A DNA stretch of 33,308 bases, from positions 1 through 33,308 of the forward strand of contig NZ_RQVQ01000033.1 in NCBI RefSeq assembly GCF_003865405.1. The letters run 5' to 3'. This DNA comes from Paenimyroides tangerinum (GTDB lineage: Bacteria > Bacteroidota > Bacteroidia > Flavobacteriales > Flavobacteriaceae). Made by a program: the position numbers and the translations under genes. This document shows, piece after piece, positions 25,468 through 33,308 of the stretch (within the stretch, counting starts at the first letter, position 1; each line of letters starts with the position of its first letter). Under the pieces are notes generated by a model that ran no database searches, was not told the DNA's origin, and worked only from the letters and a program-made list of their open reading frames with translations.

Positions 25468-25901
25468 TTTATCTCTTGACTTTACTAAAGATTCTATGTT
25501 TGCGAGTAGAAGTTCTTTAAATATTTAATAGCTTTATTACAACAGAAGAAACATAAAGATAAAAGTTAAATTTTGGCATACTAAAGTTTTTAAATACTAA
25601 TTAAACTATAAAAAATTTAACATTAAATTAAATAAACTTGGTAAAAGTGAACTTTAAAGAATATTTAAATTATTATATTTTTTTTAAATCTTTGTTGGGA
25701 CTAAAAAGTTTAACTGTTCGTTAAGGTTTGATAAAAAGTGGTTTATTTTTACTTTCAATACTTTTCATTGTTATGTTTATGAACTCACTAAAAAAGTAAG
25801 CCCTGAATGCTATGCACAATCAGGGCTTTCAAACTAACTCAAATTTTGGTAAAAGGGGAACAAAATCACTCTAAACAGTAGTGAATTTGTATTATATAAG
25901 A
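25468..25901. other. AT-rich gap between mobB and the copper cluster
   Basis: These 434 bp are very AT-rich and contain no credible gene. The only clear structure is the convergent terminator at 25798-25828. If a junction between conjugative element and chromosome exists in the window, it is probably here, but no att repeat or tRNA gene could be recognised. Confidence 0.5.
25798..25828. terminator. Convergent terminator hairpin
   Basis: AAGCCCTGA (25798-25806) pairs with TCAGGGCTT (25820-25828) around a 13-nt loop. On the minus strand it is followed by ACTTTTTTAG (T-run). It lies between mobB (+) and the T9SS-protein gene (-) and likely ends transcripts from the latter, and perhaps from both. 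Confidence 0.65.
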
Positions 25902-27158
25902 TTATTGTTTTACCACTTTAAGTGTTTTTTGATTGTTTCCTGATTTTATCTTTAGAATATAATTTCCTTGTGGAAATACAGACAAATCAATTGAAGTTGT
26001 ATTAGTATTTATTTTCTTATCTACTATTCGCTGTCCTAATAAATTAAAAATTTCAATTCCTGATATTTCTTGTTCAGAAGAAATGTTTAAAATATCTTTT
26101 ACAGGATTTGGATATGCTTTTACTTCTAATAAATCAAAATCATTTACAGATAGAGGGCTTTCAATAACAGTTATTGTATAATCTCTTGTTTCACCTGAGC
26201 CAAAGTTAGTACAAGCATCAGTTGATAAAATTGAACTTCCGTAAGCTCTTGAACGAATTCGCATTTTGAAATCTCCTAAAATATCCGTTGGAATTGTAAA
26301 AGATGTCGTGTTTTGAGCATTCATATTGTTGACTAATTCTGTAAATTCATTAGCTTCAAATTCATCATTCTGATTGTAGTCAATCCAAATACATATTATT
26401 GCTTCGGAAGAAGTAAATGTGTAAATATCATAGCTTTGTCCTGCAACCAATGTAGCCGTTGTGTTTGATGTAGCCGGGTATTCGTGATAATATTCTGTAG
26501 GTTCGTCATAAGTATTATGATCGAATGACGTATCGTTTATCTTTACTGTAATAAATGAAGGTTCTAAACCACCACCCAGATTATCTGTACAAGGAGCAGC
26601 TATAGATTCCTGTTCCGTTATCTGAATGGAATCAATAGACCAATAAAGCAAATATATCATTCCTGTTTGAGCAGGAGATTTATATACAAATCGGTATTTT
26701 ACGGTTTCAAAACCTGATATGTCTGATGCGTTTATTATAGAGGTATAGGATAGGCAAGTGGTCGATTCATCGATGTTGTCCAATGAAATTTCTTCGTGTT
26801 CTATCCAGGTTTCAGAATCTCCTTCTGCATATTCCACAAATAATTCAGGTTTTTGAAAAGGATTGCTTACTCCTAAAGCGTGGTATAAGTCTTTGATGCC
26901 GTGGGTAAGATTTATTTCAATATCTCCACCATTATAGTCATAGGAAGCTGTTTGAATCCAAAACATAGATTCCTGTTCAAAGATGCTTCCTATCAGTGCA
27001 TTTTGTTGACATCTTGGATGTATTTCGGCATTACTTATTTCAAAACCTCCCTGCATTGTCCAGTCCGATGGGAATGGCTGTGTATTGAAATCAATATTTA
27101 CTTGGGCTGATATGGTATTAAGGAATAATACCAATGCTAATGTTATTATTTTTTTCAT
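25902..27158 (-). CDS. Secreted GEVED-domain protein with T9SS type A sorting domain
   Basis: The 418-residue protein has a signal peptide (MKKIITLALVLFLNTISAQ), an N-terminal region resembling a jelly-roll/MAM-like lectin fold (about 20-180), a GEVED domain (about 240-330; IWIDYNQNDEFEANEF and FGSGETRDYTITV), and a C-terminal sorting domain for type IX secretion (about 345-418: VKAYPNPVKDILNIS, FNLLGQ, GNYILKI). It is therefore exported to the cell surface or medium. It lies 7 bp downstream of the HMA lipoprotein gene and is probably the last gene of the copper operon. Its direct role in copper handling is unknown. Confidence 0.88.
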   Translation of the reverse strand: MKKIITLALVLFLNTISAQVNIDFNTQPFPSDWTMQGGFEISNAEIHPRCQQNALIGSIFEQESMFWIQTASYDYNGGDIEINLTHGIKDLYHALGVSNPFQKPELFVEYAEGDSETWIEHEEISLDNIDESTTCLSYTSIINASDISGFETVKYRFVYKSPAQTGMIYLLYWSIDSIQITEQESIAAPCTDNLGGGLEPSFITVKINDTSFDHNTYDEPTEYYHEYPATSNTTATLVAGQSYDIYTFTSSEAIICIWIDYNQNDEFEANEFTELVNNMNAQNTTSFTIPTDILGDFKMRIRSRAYGSSILSTDACTNFGSGETRDYTITVIESPLSVNDFDLLEVKAYPNPVKDILNISSEQEISGIEIFNLLGQRIVDKKINTNTTSIDLSVFPQGNYILKIKSGNNQKTLKVVKQ

Positions 27159-27165
27159 ATGATTT

Positions 27166-27528
27166 TTATTCTTTTATAATTTCAGAAGCTTTATAGGTGT
27201 TTCCGTCCAATAAAGCTTCAATTCTTTTTTGTAATTCTTCTTTTGATTGCTGTGTTTTGTCAAAAGAAATGTAAGCCAGTTTGGTTTCAAAATCTACTTT
27301 GGCAGAATCAATACCTTTTGCATTTGCTAATTTGTTTTCTATCATTTTGGCACAACCTAAAGCACAGGTCATTCCGTTTATTTCAAAATTTACCTCTTCT
27401 AAATTTTCAGGTAAAACAGCCACTTCTTTTGTTTCTGTTGATTGCGTTTTATCTTTCTGTACTTCTCCTTTACAGGAAACAATCAAAAACATAACTGATA
27501 AGCCTACTAATTTGATATAATCTTTCAT
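27166..27528 (-). CDS. HMA-domain lipoprotein (periplasmic metal-binding)
   Basis: The 120-residue protein has a lipoprotein signal (MFLIVSC-K, Cys19), a Lys/Thr-rich linker and a heavy-metal-associated domain (about 46-112). The metal loop is GMTCALGCA, with CxxxC spacing (Cys55, Cys59) rather than the classical CxxC of copper chaperones; this form is known in Flavobacteriia. It would bind copper in the periplasm or at the outer membrane. Co-directional with mbnH (132 bp upstream) and 7 bp from the T9SS gene. Confidence 0.87.
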   Translation of the reverse strand: MKDYIKLVGLSVMFLIVSCKGEVQKDKTQSTETKEVAVLPENLEEVNFEINGMTCALGCAKMIENKLANAKGIDSAKVDFETKLAYISFDKTQQSKEELQKRIEALLDGNTYKASEIIKE

Positions 27529-27660
27529 ATTACTACATTTTTAATTTTTTTGAACCATAGAAATCCCATTCAGAGTGGTTTCTGTTTTCCAACTCTGTGT
27601 ATTTCAATCTCTTAATTTTTTGATTATTTAACTAATATTTACTTGAAATGAATTTTAATA

Positions 27661-28677
27661 TTAATGACCTGTAAACTCTACATCACTCAATGTTTTCATA
27701 AATGAAATTAAGATCTCTTTTTCTTGTTCGGTAAGCGGAATTCTATTCCCATTATTTTTGAAAACTGGATCCAGATTATCTGCTCCTAAAACTCCATTGT
27801 CGAAATAATCCAAGACGTCTTTCAGTGTTGCAAACTGCCCGAAGCTTCCATAAGGTGAGGTGTATTCTACATTGCGTAAAGACGGTACACGAAAACTCAT
27901 ATATTCGTCCATATTTCCGGTAACTCTCGCTCTTCCTGCCTCGTTAGAATTTGTATTGATAGGAAATCCGATGTTTCGAAATGTTTGGTCGGTAAAGAGT
28001 TCCGTACTGTGACAAGTGGCACATTTCTGCTGAAAAACCTGATAGCCTTGCATTTCGTTTTCGGTAAATGTTGCTTCGTTTCGTTTTACTTTATCGTATT
28101 TACTATTGGCTGAAATCAAAGTATATTCATATTGGGCAATACTTCTGTAAATTCGTTCAGGTGTAATGTTTTCATCGCCGAATGTTTTCTGAAAAAGCTC
28201 TTTATAAGATGCATCGTTTTGGATTTTACCGATAACTTCCAAAATAGAAGAATCCATTTCTTCGTGTGTGATAATCGGAACAATCGGCTGATTTTCTAAA
28301 CTTAATTTACTTCCGTCCCAGTTATAGAACCTCATAAAAGCAAGATTCTGAATAGGCGGTGTATTACGAAGCCCAATTCTTCCCTCAATTCCGATTGCCT
28401 GTACATTATTATCTGCAAATGCACTGGACTGAATATGACAGCTTGCACACGAAATAGTATTGTCTGCACTGAAACGTTTCTCGTGAAATAGTTTTTCTCC
28501 TAATGCTACTCCATACTTTGTTGGTTTGTTTGCATAAAATGAATTGTTTAACTTAGGAAAAACAACAGGAATATTTATTGATAATTCGGGATTATCGTAT
28601 ACAATTGGCTCATAGTCATCTTTGCTACAAGATGCCAACAAAAATATAAGAGGTAAAATTTTCTGAAAAACTTTCAT
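27661..28677 (-). CDS. mbnH: MbnH-like di-haem cytochrome c peroxidase family protein, lipoprotein
   Basis: The 338-residue protein has a lipobox (LLASC, Cys17) and two c-type haem sites, CASCH (77-81) and CATCH (219-223), in the di-haem CcP/MauG layout (LGEKLFHEKRFS, NTPPIQNLAFMRFYNWDG, FRVPSLRNVEYTSPYGSFG). Members next to mbnP, called MbnH, oxidise a tryptophan of MbnP to kynurenine, which creates a copper site. The neighbour upstream is an MbnP homologue with conserved Trp residues, so the MbnH role is preferred over peroxide detoxification. It is separated from mbnP by a 71-bp gap with a hairpin. Confidence 0.88.
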   Translation of the reverse strand: MKVFQKILPLIFLLASCSKDDYEPIVYDNPELSINIPVVFPKLNNSFYANKPTKYGVALGEKLFHEKRFSADNTISCASCHIQSSAFADNNVQAIGIEGRIGLRNTPPIQNLAFMRFYNWDGSKLSLENQPIVPIITHEEMDSSILEVIGKIQNDASYKELFQKTFGDENITPERIYRSIAQYEYTLISANSKYDKVKRNEATFTENEMQGYQVFQQKCATCHSTELFTDQTFRNIGFPINTNSNEAGRARVTGNMDEYMSFRVPSLRNVEYTSPYGSFGQFATLKDVLDYFDNGVLGADNLDPVFKNNGNRIPLTEQEKEILISFMKTLSDVEFTGH

Positions 28678-28712
28678 TTTCTATGAATTATTTGAAGTGA
28701 TTTTTTAGATAA

Positions 28713-28734
28713 AGCCTTCTGATTTAAGAAGGCT
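28713..28734 (-). terminator. Hairpin between mbnP and mbnH
   Basis: AGCCTTCT (28713-28720) pairs with AGAAGGCT (28727-28734) around a 6-nt loop. On the minus strand it follows mbnP by 14 bp and is followed by TTTATCT. It may attenuate read-through into mbnH or protect the mbnP mRNA end, allowing more MbnP substrate than MbnH enzyme. Confidence 0.5.
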
Positions 28735-28748
28735 CTTGTAAGTCTAAA

Positions 28749-29627
28749 TTAGTTTTCTACGTTAAGGACAGAGAACATTCCTTTATTATCTGTTGTACCG
28801 TTTCCTCCTATATTATCTACAAATTTCACCATTTGAACAGCTGTATGAATATTAGGCGTTGCATTATCTCCCATTCCATTTCCGGTTGAAAGCGTAATGG
28901 TATTAGAAACACCACTTAATAATTTATCAAAATCTGCTTTGATATTGATTTTAGGTGCTTTGCTTCCTACAACCGCATTTACAGGCAAGTCTAAAACAAT
29001 GTTTCTGTAAGCATCAACTCCTTGAATGTAAGTGGATTCATCTCCATTTGTTCCTTCAACCGTACTTCCTGTATGGATAGACATTTCTTTGTTATCCGTA
29101 TCATAAAATCCTTCGATTTTAGTAAAACGATAACCTGTTCCCCATTCCCACATCATTTCCGTGTCATTTGCTCCAGCTGTAGCATAGAAATTCGGGAATC
29201 TGGTTTGGTCTAACGTATTTAAATCACTTCGTACACCCAATCCGAATTTTATTTGTTTATATTCACCCGTCGGAATATTATTCATAATGTAACTTAATGA
29301 AGATGATTTTGATTGGTCAATAACCATAGCCCCTTTATCTAAATTATTTACATTATAAGGAATCTCGGTTCCATCGGCTTTAATCAAACGAATGTTACTG
29401 ATCACATACTTCAATTCTGAAAAGCGATGAACTTGTCCTGCATCTGAAGTGTTTACACTTGCTGATGAAGAAGTAGCTCCTCCCAAAATAATTTCGGTAT
29501 CACCAAAAGTGTTTTTGAAAGACAAGGTTACGTTGTTTGCAACAGCTGATGCATCATCATCACTGCTACATGATACAAATGCCAATGAAACGGCAGATAA
29601 AAAAAGGTACTTTTTTAGATTTCTCAT
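28749..29627 (-). CDS. mbnP: MbnP-like copper-binding lipoprotein
   Basis: The 292-residue protein has a lipobox (LAFVSC-S, Cys20) and the MbnP pattern: VTLSFKNTFGDTEIILGG, HRFSELKYVISNIRLI, IPTGEYKQIKFGLGV and the signature MMWEWGTGYRF (158-168). W160/W162 are candidates for the Trp converted to kynurenine by MbnH in characterised homologues. C-terminal IHTAVQMVKFVDNI is also typical. It probably binds copper at the outer membrane, close to the TonB-dependent receptor encoded 36 bp upstream. Confidence 0.9.
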   Translation of the reverse strand: MRNLKKYLFLSAVSLAFVSCSSDDDASAVANNVTLSFKNTFGDTEIILGGATSSSASVNTSDAGQVHRFSELKYVISNIRLIKADGTEIPYNVNNLDKGAMVIDQSKSSSLSYIMNNIPTGEYKQIKFGLGVRSDLNTLDQTRFPNFYATAGANDTEMMWEWGTGYRFTKIEGFYDTDNKEMSIHTGSTVEGTNGDESTYIQGVDAYRNIVLDLPVNAVVGSKAPKINIKADFDKLLSGVSNTITLSTGNGMGDNATPNIHTAVQMVKFVDNIGGNGTTDNKGMFSVLNVEN

Positions 29628-29662
29628 TTTTTAAAATTTAGTTATTAGTATTTATTTTATAG

Positions 29663-31642
29663 TTAAAAATTAATTTTTAAAGACGTAAAAATATTACGTC
29701 CCATTCTTGGGATATTTCCCCAATCGGCATAGGTACTGTAATATTCATTCAATATGTTTTCGGCTCCTACCTGAATAGTTGTTCTGAAATTGTTAATATA
29801 AAAAGTATAATCGGCAGACAGATTCCAAACTATGTAAGAAGGTGTTTTGTCTTCTCCATATTCAGGACTATAATTTATTTGTTTCAAATCTCCGTTTATA
29901 GATGTTTGAAAACCAAAATCTTTGTAATGGTACTGTAGCGAAGTCTGATAACTCAATGGACGGATAAAAGGTAAATTTCCATCTTTATTATCTTTCCCAC
30001 GGGCATAGGTCAATGTTCCTTTCCAATGCAAATGTTCTATTATATCGTATTTGGCATTGAGTGAAAAATTAAACAAAATTGCATAGTCTAATGAAGTATA
30101 GCCTTTGACACCAACCGACTGATAATTCATCGGGCTTCCCATACTTAAAATTCTTCCGATGATGTAATTCTGAATATGGAAATAATTGGCTTTTGCCTGA
30201 AGACTAAACTTCTCATTCTTGAAACCTGCACTTGCATTGATTTCATACGAAATTTCATTTTTCAAATCAGGATTTCCGATGTAATCGTAACGGTCAAAAC
30301 TGTTGTAGATATAATATCCGTAACCTTCCGAAACAGATGGTGCACGATGACCATATCCGCCTCCGACAGAAAAATTAAATTGTTTGACATCTACATTGTA
30401 ATCTGCATACAGACTTGGCAAAAATCTTGTTTTTTCCTGTGATGCTCCCGGATGAAAAATCCAGTTGAAATCCACATATTTAGAATGATTGTAATTCAAC
30501 CCTAAAGAGCCTCCGAAATTTACCTGACTCTTTTCTGTAACCTCTAAAGAATTATTTACCGAAAGTCCTGCATATTTGGTTGTAACCCAAGGCCAGCTGT
30601 AGGCAAACATTGTTCTTTCGGTTCTGTCCTGCGGATACATTCGCATTTCTGCAATTGACAAATTATCATACGCATTCAGTTGTACTTCAGAAGAATAATT
30701 ACCTTTCTTTAGGTTGATTTTAGAAACCAATCCGTAAGTGGTACTCCAACCAGGCATATCCATATGTACCAGATTTTCAGGTCGGGTAGTATCATCCATA
30801 TAATGTTCTATGGCATTGAAATAAATTTTTGAATCCCAAACCCCTATCAAACCCTCTTCAAATAATTGCTTGTACGAAACTGAAGTAATTAAAGCTCTCG
30901 AAAGCCACAAATCCATCGGAAGTGCAGGATAACCAACATCGTTCGCTTGGTCAAAAATAGCATCAACGCGCAAAGAAGATAAATCACTTGTTTTGTAAGC
31001 CAATCCTAACGAACTATTGAATTTTTTGAATTGAGAATGATTGACTTCATTGTTGTTCCCGTCAGAATAATTTTCTGCTTTTCGATAAGAAATACTTCCG
31101 TCTGCTACGAATTTATTACTGGTAAAAGATATATTTCCGAGGTTGAAAAACTGCTTGTTGTTAAACTCAAATCCTGATTGATAAACACCTTTCCATTCTT
31201 TTATTTCACTAAATGAAGTATTTTTTCTTTTTAAGTCAATACTTCCTGCTACCGTTGAACCGTGCATACCTCCTTCCTGCCCTGATTTTATATCGATTGT
31301 AGAGAGATTATTGCTTTCCACATACGAAGTAATTGGATCCATTTTGTCGGTACAAGCTCCGAAAACGTGCATTCCGTCAATAGTAACGGTTGAACGTTCC
31401 GTACTCATATTATTCAACAATGGTTCCCACGCATAAGCTCCGCGCTTAATGAAACTTATTTGGTCAGAAGAAGCAAGAAACTCATCAACCGTAACCGCCA
31501 TTTTCATTTCGGTTTCGATTTTCTTTTTGACAACCACATCTATTTTAATTTCTTCTAATTCTGTTGTCAATGTATCATTCTCAATGTTTTGAGCATTGGC
31601 AAATATTCCCAAAAAGCAAACTATAATTGTAATATATCTCAT
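29663..31642 (-). CDS. TonB-dependent outer-membrane receptor, OprC/NosA-like copper site
   Basis: The 659-residue receptor has a signal peptide (MRYITIIVCFLGIFANAQ), a plug domain (about 40-140; VTIDGMHVFGACTDKMDP, GQEGGMHGSTVAGSIDL) and a 22-strand-type barrel ending in FTSLKINF. The plug has C97-x3-M101 followed by DPITSY, and the barrel has H280-x-M282 in EHYMDD. This reproduces the CxxxM/HxM copper-binding set described for OprC, with near-identical spacing. It should import copper with TonB energy. The open frame reaches 31675, but the ATG at 31642 gives a proper signal peptide and avoids overlap with the preceding gene (stop at 31647). Confidence 0.9.
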   Translation of the reverse strand: MRYITIIVCFLGIFANAQNIENDTLTTELEEIKIDVVVKKKIETEMKMAVTVDEFLASSDQISFIKRGAYAWEPLLNNMSTERSTVTIDGMHVFGACTDKMDPITSYVESNNLSTIDIKSGQEGGMHGSTVAGSIDLKRKNTSFSEIKEWKGVYQSGFEFNNKQFFNLGNISFTSNKFVADGSISYRKAENYSDGNNNEVNHSQFKKFNSSLGLAYKTSDLSSLRVDAIFDQANDVGYPALPMDLWLSRALITSVSYKQLFEEGLIGVWDSKIYFNAIEHYMDDTTRPENLVHMDMPGWSTTYGLVSKINLKKGNYSSEVQLNAYDNLSIAEMRMYPQDRTERTMFAYSWPWVTTKYAGLSVNNSLEVTEKSQVNFGGSLGLNYNHSKYVDFNWIFHPGASQEKTRFLPSLYADYNVDVKQFNFSVGGGYGHRAPSVSEGYGYYIYNSFDRYDYIGNPDLKNEISYEINASAGFKNEKFSLQAKANYFHIQNYIIGRILSMGSPMNYQSVGVKGYTSLDYAILFNFSLNAKYDIIEHLHWKGTLTYARGKDNKDGNLPFIRPLSYQTSLQYHYKDFGFQTSINGDLKQINYSPEYGEDKTPSYIVWNLSADYTFYINNFRTTIQVGAENILNEYYSTYADWGNIPRMGRNIFTSLKINF

Positions 31643-31646
31643 AGCA

Positions 31647-32573
31647 TCAGAATAAGATATTAATATGAAGTTCACTTTTTGCTCCTTCGATTCCGGGTGT
31701 GAAATCGGTTGGTACTTCCGTTCCTTTGATGAGTGCTCCGTTTTGATTTAACATCATAAAATTTAATGTCCAGTTTCCGGTCATCGTGTAATTGACTACT
31801 CCATAATACAATCCGTCTGCCTTTTGGGTTAAATCCACGTTGTTAGGAGAAGAATGGTTTCCCATAGATGGTTCGGGCATTCTCGGGTCTAAAAGCAACG
31901 TATAGTTTTCTACTTCAGCGTACGAAAATTGCGATGGGTTGGGAAAAGTTCCTGCCGGTTCAGTAGGCTGGCTGTATTTGTAAATTCCTGCTACTAATTC
32001 ATTTTCGGCAACCTTTGGTTTTTGAGGAGCAACGAGTGCAATAAAATACTGCTCTCCGTCATTACCTGTAAATGAAGTCATATTCAGGTTCATATTAGTT
32101 TGATTTTGGACAGTAACCAACTGGCTAACCGTATGTGTTTGATTACTACCTATGAAACTGATATACAAGTCCCAGTTTTCCATTGGGTTGCTTATGCTTG
32201 TAAATACTACATACCCCGAATAATATTGTTCTTCAGTATTATAAACCAAATGATACCTGTGCGGACAAGAAATTTTGTTGTTATCGGTATTGGTAAGTAT
32301 AGGTAAAAAAGTAACATCCGAATTATTCAGAGCCTGATTGGTTTGGGTATTGGTAATGGTTAAACGGATCTCATTATATCCTTTATAAAAAGTACCGTTT
32401 AAAGCTTCAATACTGATTTTGAAATTACCACTATTGAATGAAGTAACTTCTTTAAATTCAAAATATTCTATAACGTCCCGGTTGATTTCGGCTTCAAAAT
32501 CCGTTTTATCAAGCGTGCACGAGGTTGTAACTGCAAGTACTATTGCAATTACAAAATGTTTAAAAAATTTCAT
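31647..32573 (-). CDS. Lipoprotein with two YtkA/FixH-like domains, probable copper binding
   Basis: The 308-residue protein has a lipobox (VTTSC-T, Cys19) followed by two Ig-like units: about 45-155 (NEIRLTITNT ... SGYVVFTSISNPMENWDLYISF) and about 165-300 (YTLLLDPRMPEPSMGNHSSP ... YGVVNYTMTGNWTLNFMML). The pattern RMPxxxMGNHSSP plus M-x-GxW is that of YtkA-like domains, whose Met/His residues bind copper in related proteins. It is located directly upstream of the copper receptor gene (4 bp), so a role as surface copper shuttle is likely. The double-domain form is longer than usual single YtkA proteins. Confidence 0.75.
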   Translation of the reverse strand: MKFFKHFVIAIVLAVTTSCTLDKTDFEAEINRDVIEYFEFKEVTSFNSGNFKISIEALNGTFYKGYNEIRLTITNTQTNQALNNSDVTFLPILTNTDNNKISCPHRYHLVYNTEEQYYSGYVVFTSISNPMENWDLYISFIGSNQTHTVSQLVTVQNQTNMNLNMTSFTGNDGEQYFIALVAPQKPKVAENELVAGIYKYSQPTEPAGTFPNPSQFSYAEVENYTLLLDPRMPEPSMGNHSSPNNVDLTQKADGLYYGVVNYTMTGNWTLNFMMLNQNGALIKGTEVPTDFTPGIEGAKSELHINILF

Positions 32574-32774
32574 TTGTGATGAGTCTTTAATTAAAAACTA
32601 TTGTGTGTCAACAGGTGCTATATGAGACTACGACGCTATTTGATTTATAAAGCGTTCTTACATTGTAATGCAACTGTTGACAAAATAGATTATTAGTGTT
32701 CTTTGCTGAATATTTACCATAATCAGTTTTAGATATTGAAGAAATCAATATCTAATAACAACACTATTTTAAAA
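32574..32774. promoter_or_regulatory. Structured intergenic region inside the copper cluster
   Basis: TGTCAACAG (32606-32614) and CTGTTGACA (32674-32682) form a 9-bp inverted repeat enclosing ACGCT/AGCGT. A second hairpin AGATATTGA-AGAAA-TCAATATCT (32731-32753) follows the stop of the small Cys-rich gene by 21 bp and may end its transcript. The first structure would lie in the leader or promoter of the YtkA-like lipoprotein gene and might be a regulatory site. No gene is present. Confidence 0.4.
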
Positions 32775-33143
32775 TTAAACGATTGGAGGTCTAAATACAG
32801 AATTTGTCTCTAAATGAGAGTAAGACAAATTATAATTTGAAGTTACTTTTGATTTGTGTAGGTAGAAGAGCTGTTTGAACCCAAAATTCTCTTCTATTTC
32901 CTGATAGAAAACAATACTTGTCTCTACAGAAAAATGTTTTTTATCGTTTCCTTTTTCAGTTGAACCGAAAGATTTTGCCAATTCTTTTTTCAAATGACAT
33001 TTTCCGTTACATTCAAGTTTGGGTTTGTCTTTGTTTTCACAAAGCTCATTTTTAATATAGTCATAAAACACCACGTATTCCAAAACCGGAATCACAGGCT
33101 TAAAAAGCATAAACAATGCTAATATGACTATAAGTTTTTTCAC
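32775..33143 (-). CDS. Small exported Cys-rich protein of unknown function
   Basis: The 122-residue protein has an N-terminal hydrophobic signal/anchor (KKLIVILALFMLFKPVIPVLEYVVFY) and then a conserved-looking motif C35-x9-C45-NGK-C49-H50-L, followed by a basic helix and a variable, aromatic tail ending RPPIV. C-x3-C-H could bind copper or, less likely, haem (CxxxCH is an unusual haem site). I do not recognise a characterised family, though proteins with such N-termini accompany copper clusters in Flavobacteriia. It heads the cluster, with a promoter-like box upstream. Confidence 0.7.
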   Translation of the reverse strand: MKKLIVILALFMLFKPVIPVLEYVVFYDYIKNELCENKDKPKLECNGKCHLKKELAKSFGSTEKGNDKKHFSVETSIVFYQEIEENFGFKQLFYLHKSKVTSNYNLSYSHLETNSVFRPPIV

Positions 33144-33163
33144 TAAAGTAGTTTAATTTGGGA

Positions 33164-33171
33164 CAAAGGTA
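33164..33171 (-). promoter_or_regulatory. Bacteroidetes -7 promoter box
   Basis: On the minus strand TACCTTTG matches the Bacteroidetes -7 consensus TAnnTTTG exactly and lies 21 bp before the start of the small Cys-rich gene. No clear -33 TTG is seen at the expected distance, so strength is uncertain. The rest of 33172-33308 is AT-rich without a gene. Confidence 0.45.
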
Positions 33172-33308
33172 ATTGATACACTAATAACTAATCTATGATT
33201 TTAATCATATCAAAAGATATTTTATATCAAAATCAATTTTCACGATGCAAAATTCACTCGTTTTTTATCAATAGCCAAATTTTGGATTGAATGTGTAATT
33301 AAATGGAT

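Noticed and set aside
32775..33143. A c-type cytochrome based on CNGKCH
   Set aside because: The motif is CxxxCH with extra cysteines, lacks a cytochrome fold pattern and a distal Met context; metal binding is at least as likely.

Overview
The window comes from a low-GC Bacteroidota genome, most likely class Flavobacteriia. The evidence is a complete-looking Bacteroidetes-type conjugation (tra) operon of the CTnDOT family, a protein with a type IX secretion C-terminal sorting domain, SusC/OprC-type outer-membrane receptor logic, and AT-rich intergenic DNA. It divides into an integrative/conjugative element (about 1-25,470) and a copper-handling gene cluster (about 25,900-33,143) that looks chromosomal or like separate cargo.

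Left part (69-3,344, + strand): a single-stranded DNA-binding protein, a DUF932 protein, a frameshifted DUF1281/YubB-like gene, about 500 bp of hairpin-rich non-coding DNA, and a short-chain dehydrogenase-like protein whose catalytic tyrosine is phenylalanine. A near-identical 20-bp motif lies on each side of the last gene.

Central part (3,548-23,100, - strand): the transfer operon, read in the order traA, DUF3408 gene, traD, [cargo], traE, traF, traG, traI, traJ, traK, traL, traM, traN, traO, traQ, ending at a clear terminator. traG (VirB4-type ATPase) is split by a 2,487-nt group II intron in the sense orientation. Exact splicing of GTGCG...AC ends restores the reading frame through KYL-F-KTVRK. 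Between traD and traE sits a cargo block: a small XRE regulator, hsdS, an SMC/PtuA-like ABC ATPase, a PtuB-like HNH protein, and hsdM, all tightly coupled. There is no hsdR. The effector pair sits between the specificity and modification subunits, so I read this as a four-gene defence system in which a Septu-like ATPase/nuclease module takes the place of HsdR. This is the most novel candidate in the window.

Between the divergent tra and mob operons (23,101-23,756) is a row of perfect hairpins that is the likely oriT. It is followed by mobA and the MOBP relaxase mobB (+ strand). The coupling-protein gene (mobC/traG, VirD4-like) expected after mobB is absent; a convergent terminator and the copper cluster follow instead. 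No integrase, excision gene or attachment site was recognised.

Right part (- strand): a small Cys-rich exported protein, a double YtkA-like lipoprotein, a TonB-dependent receptor carrying the CxxxM and HxM pattern of the copper importer OprC, an MbnP homologue, an MbnH di-haem peroxidase homologue, an HMA-domain lipoprotein, and a GEVED/T9SS surface protein. Together they look like a copper acquisition or handling operon at the cell surface.
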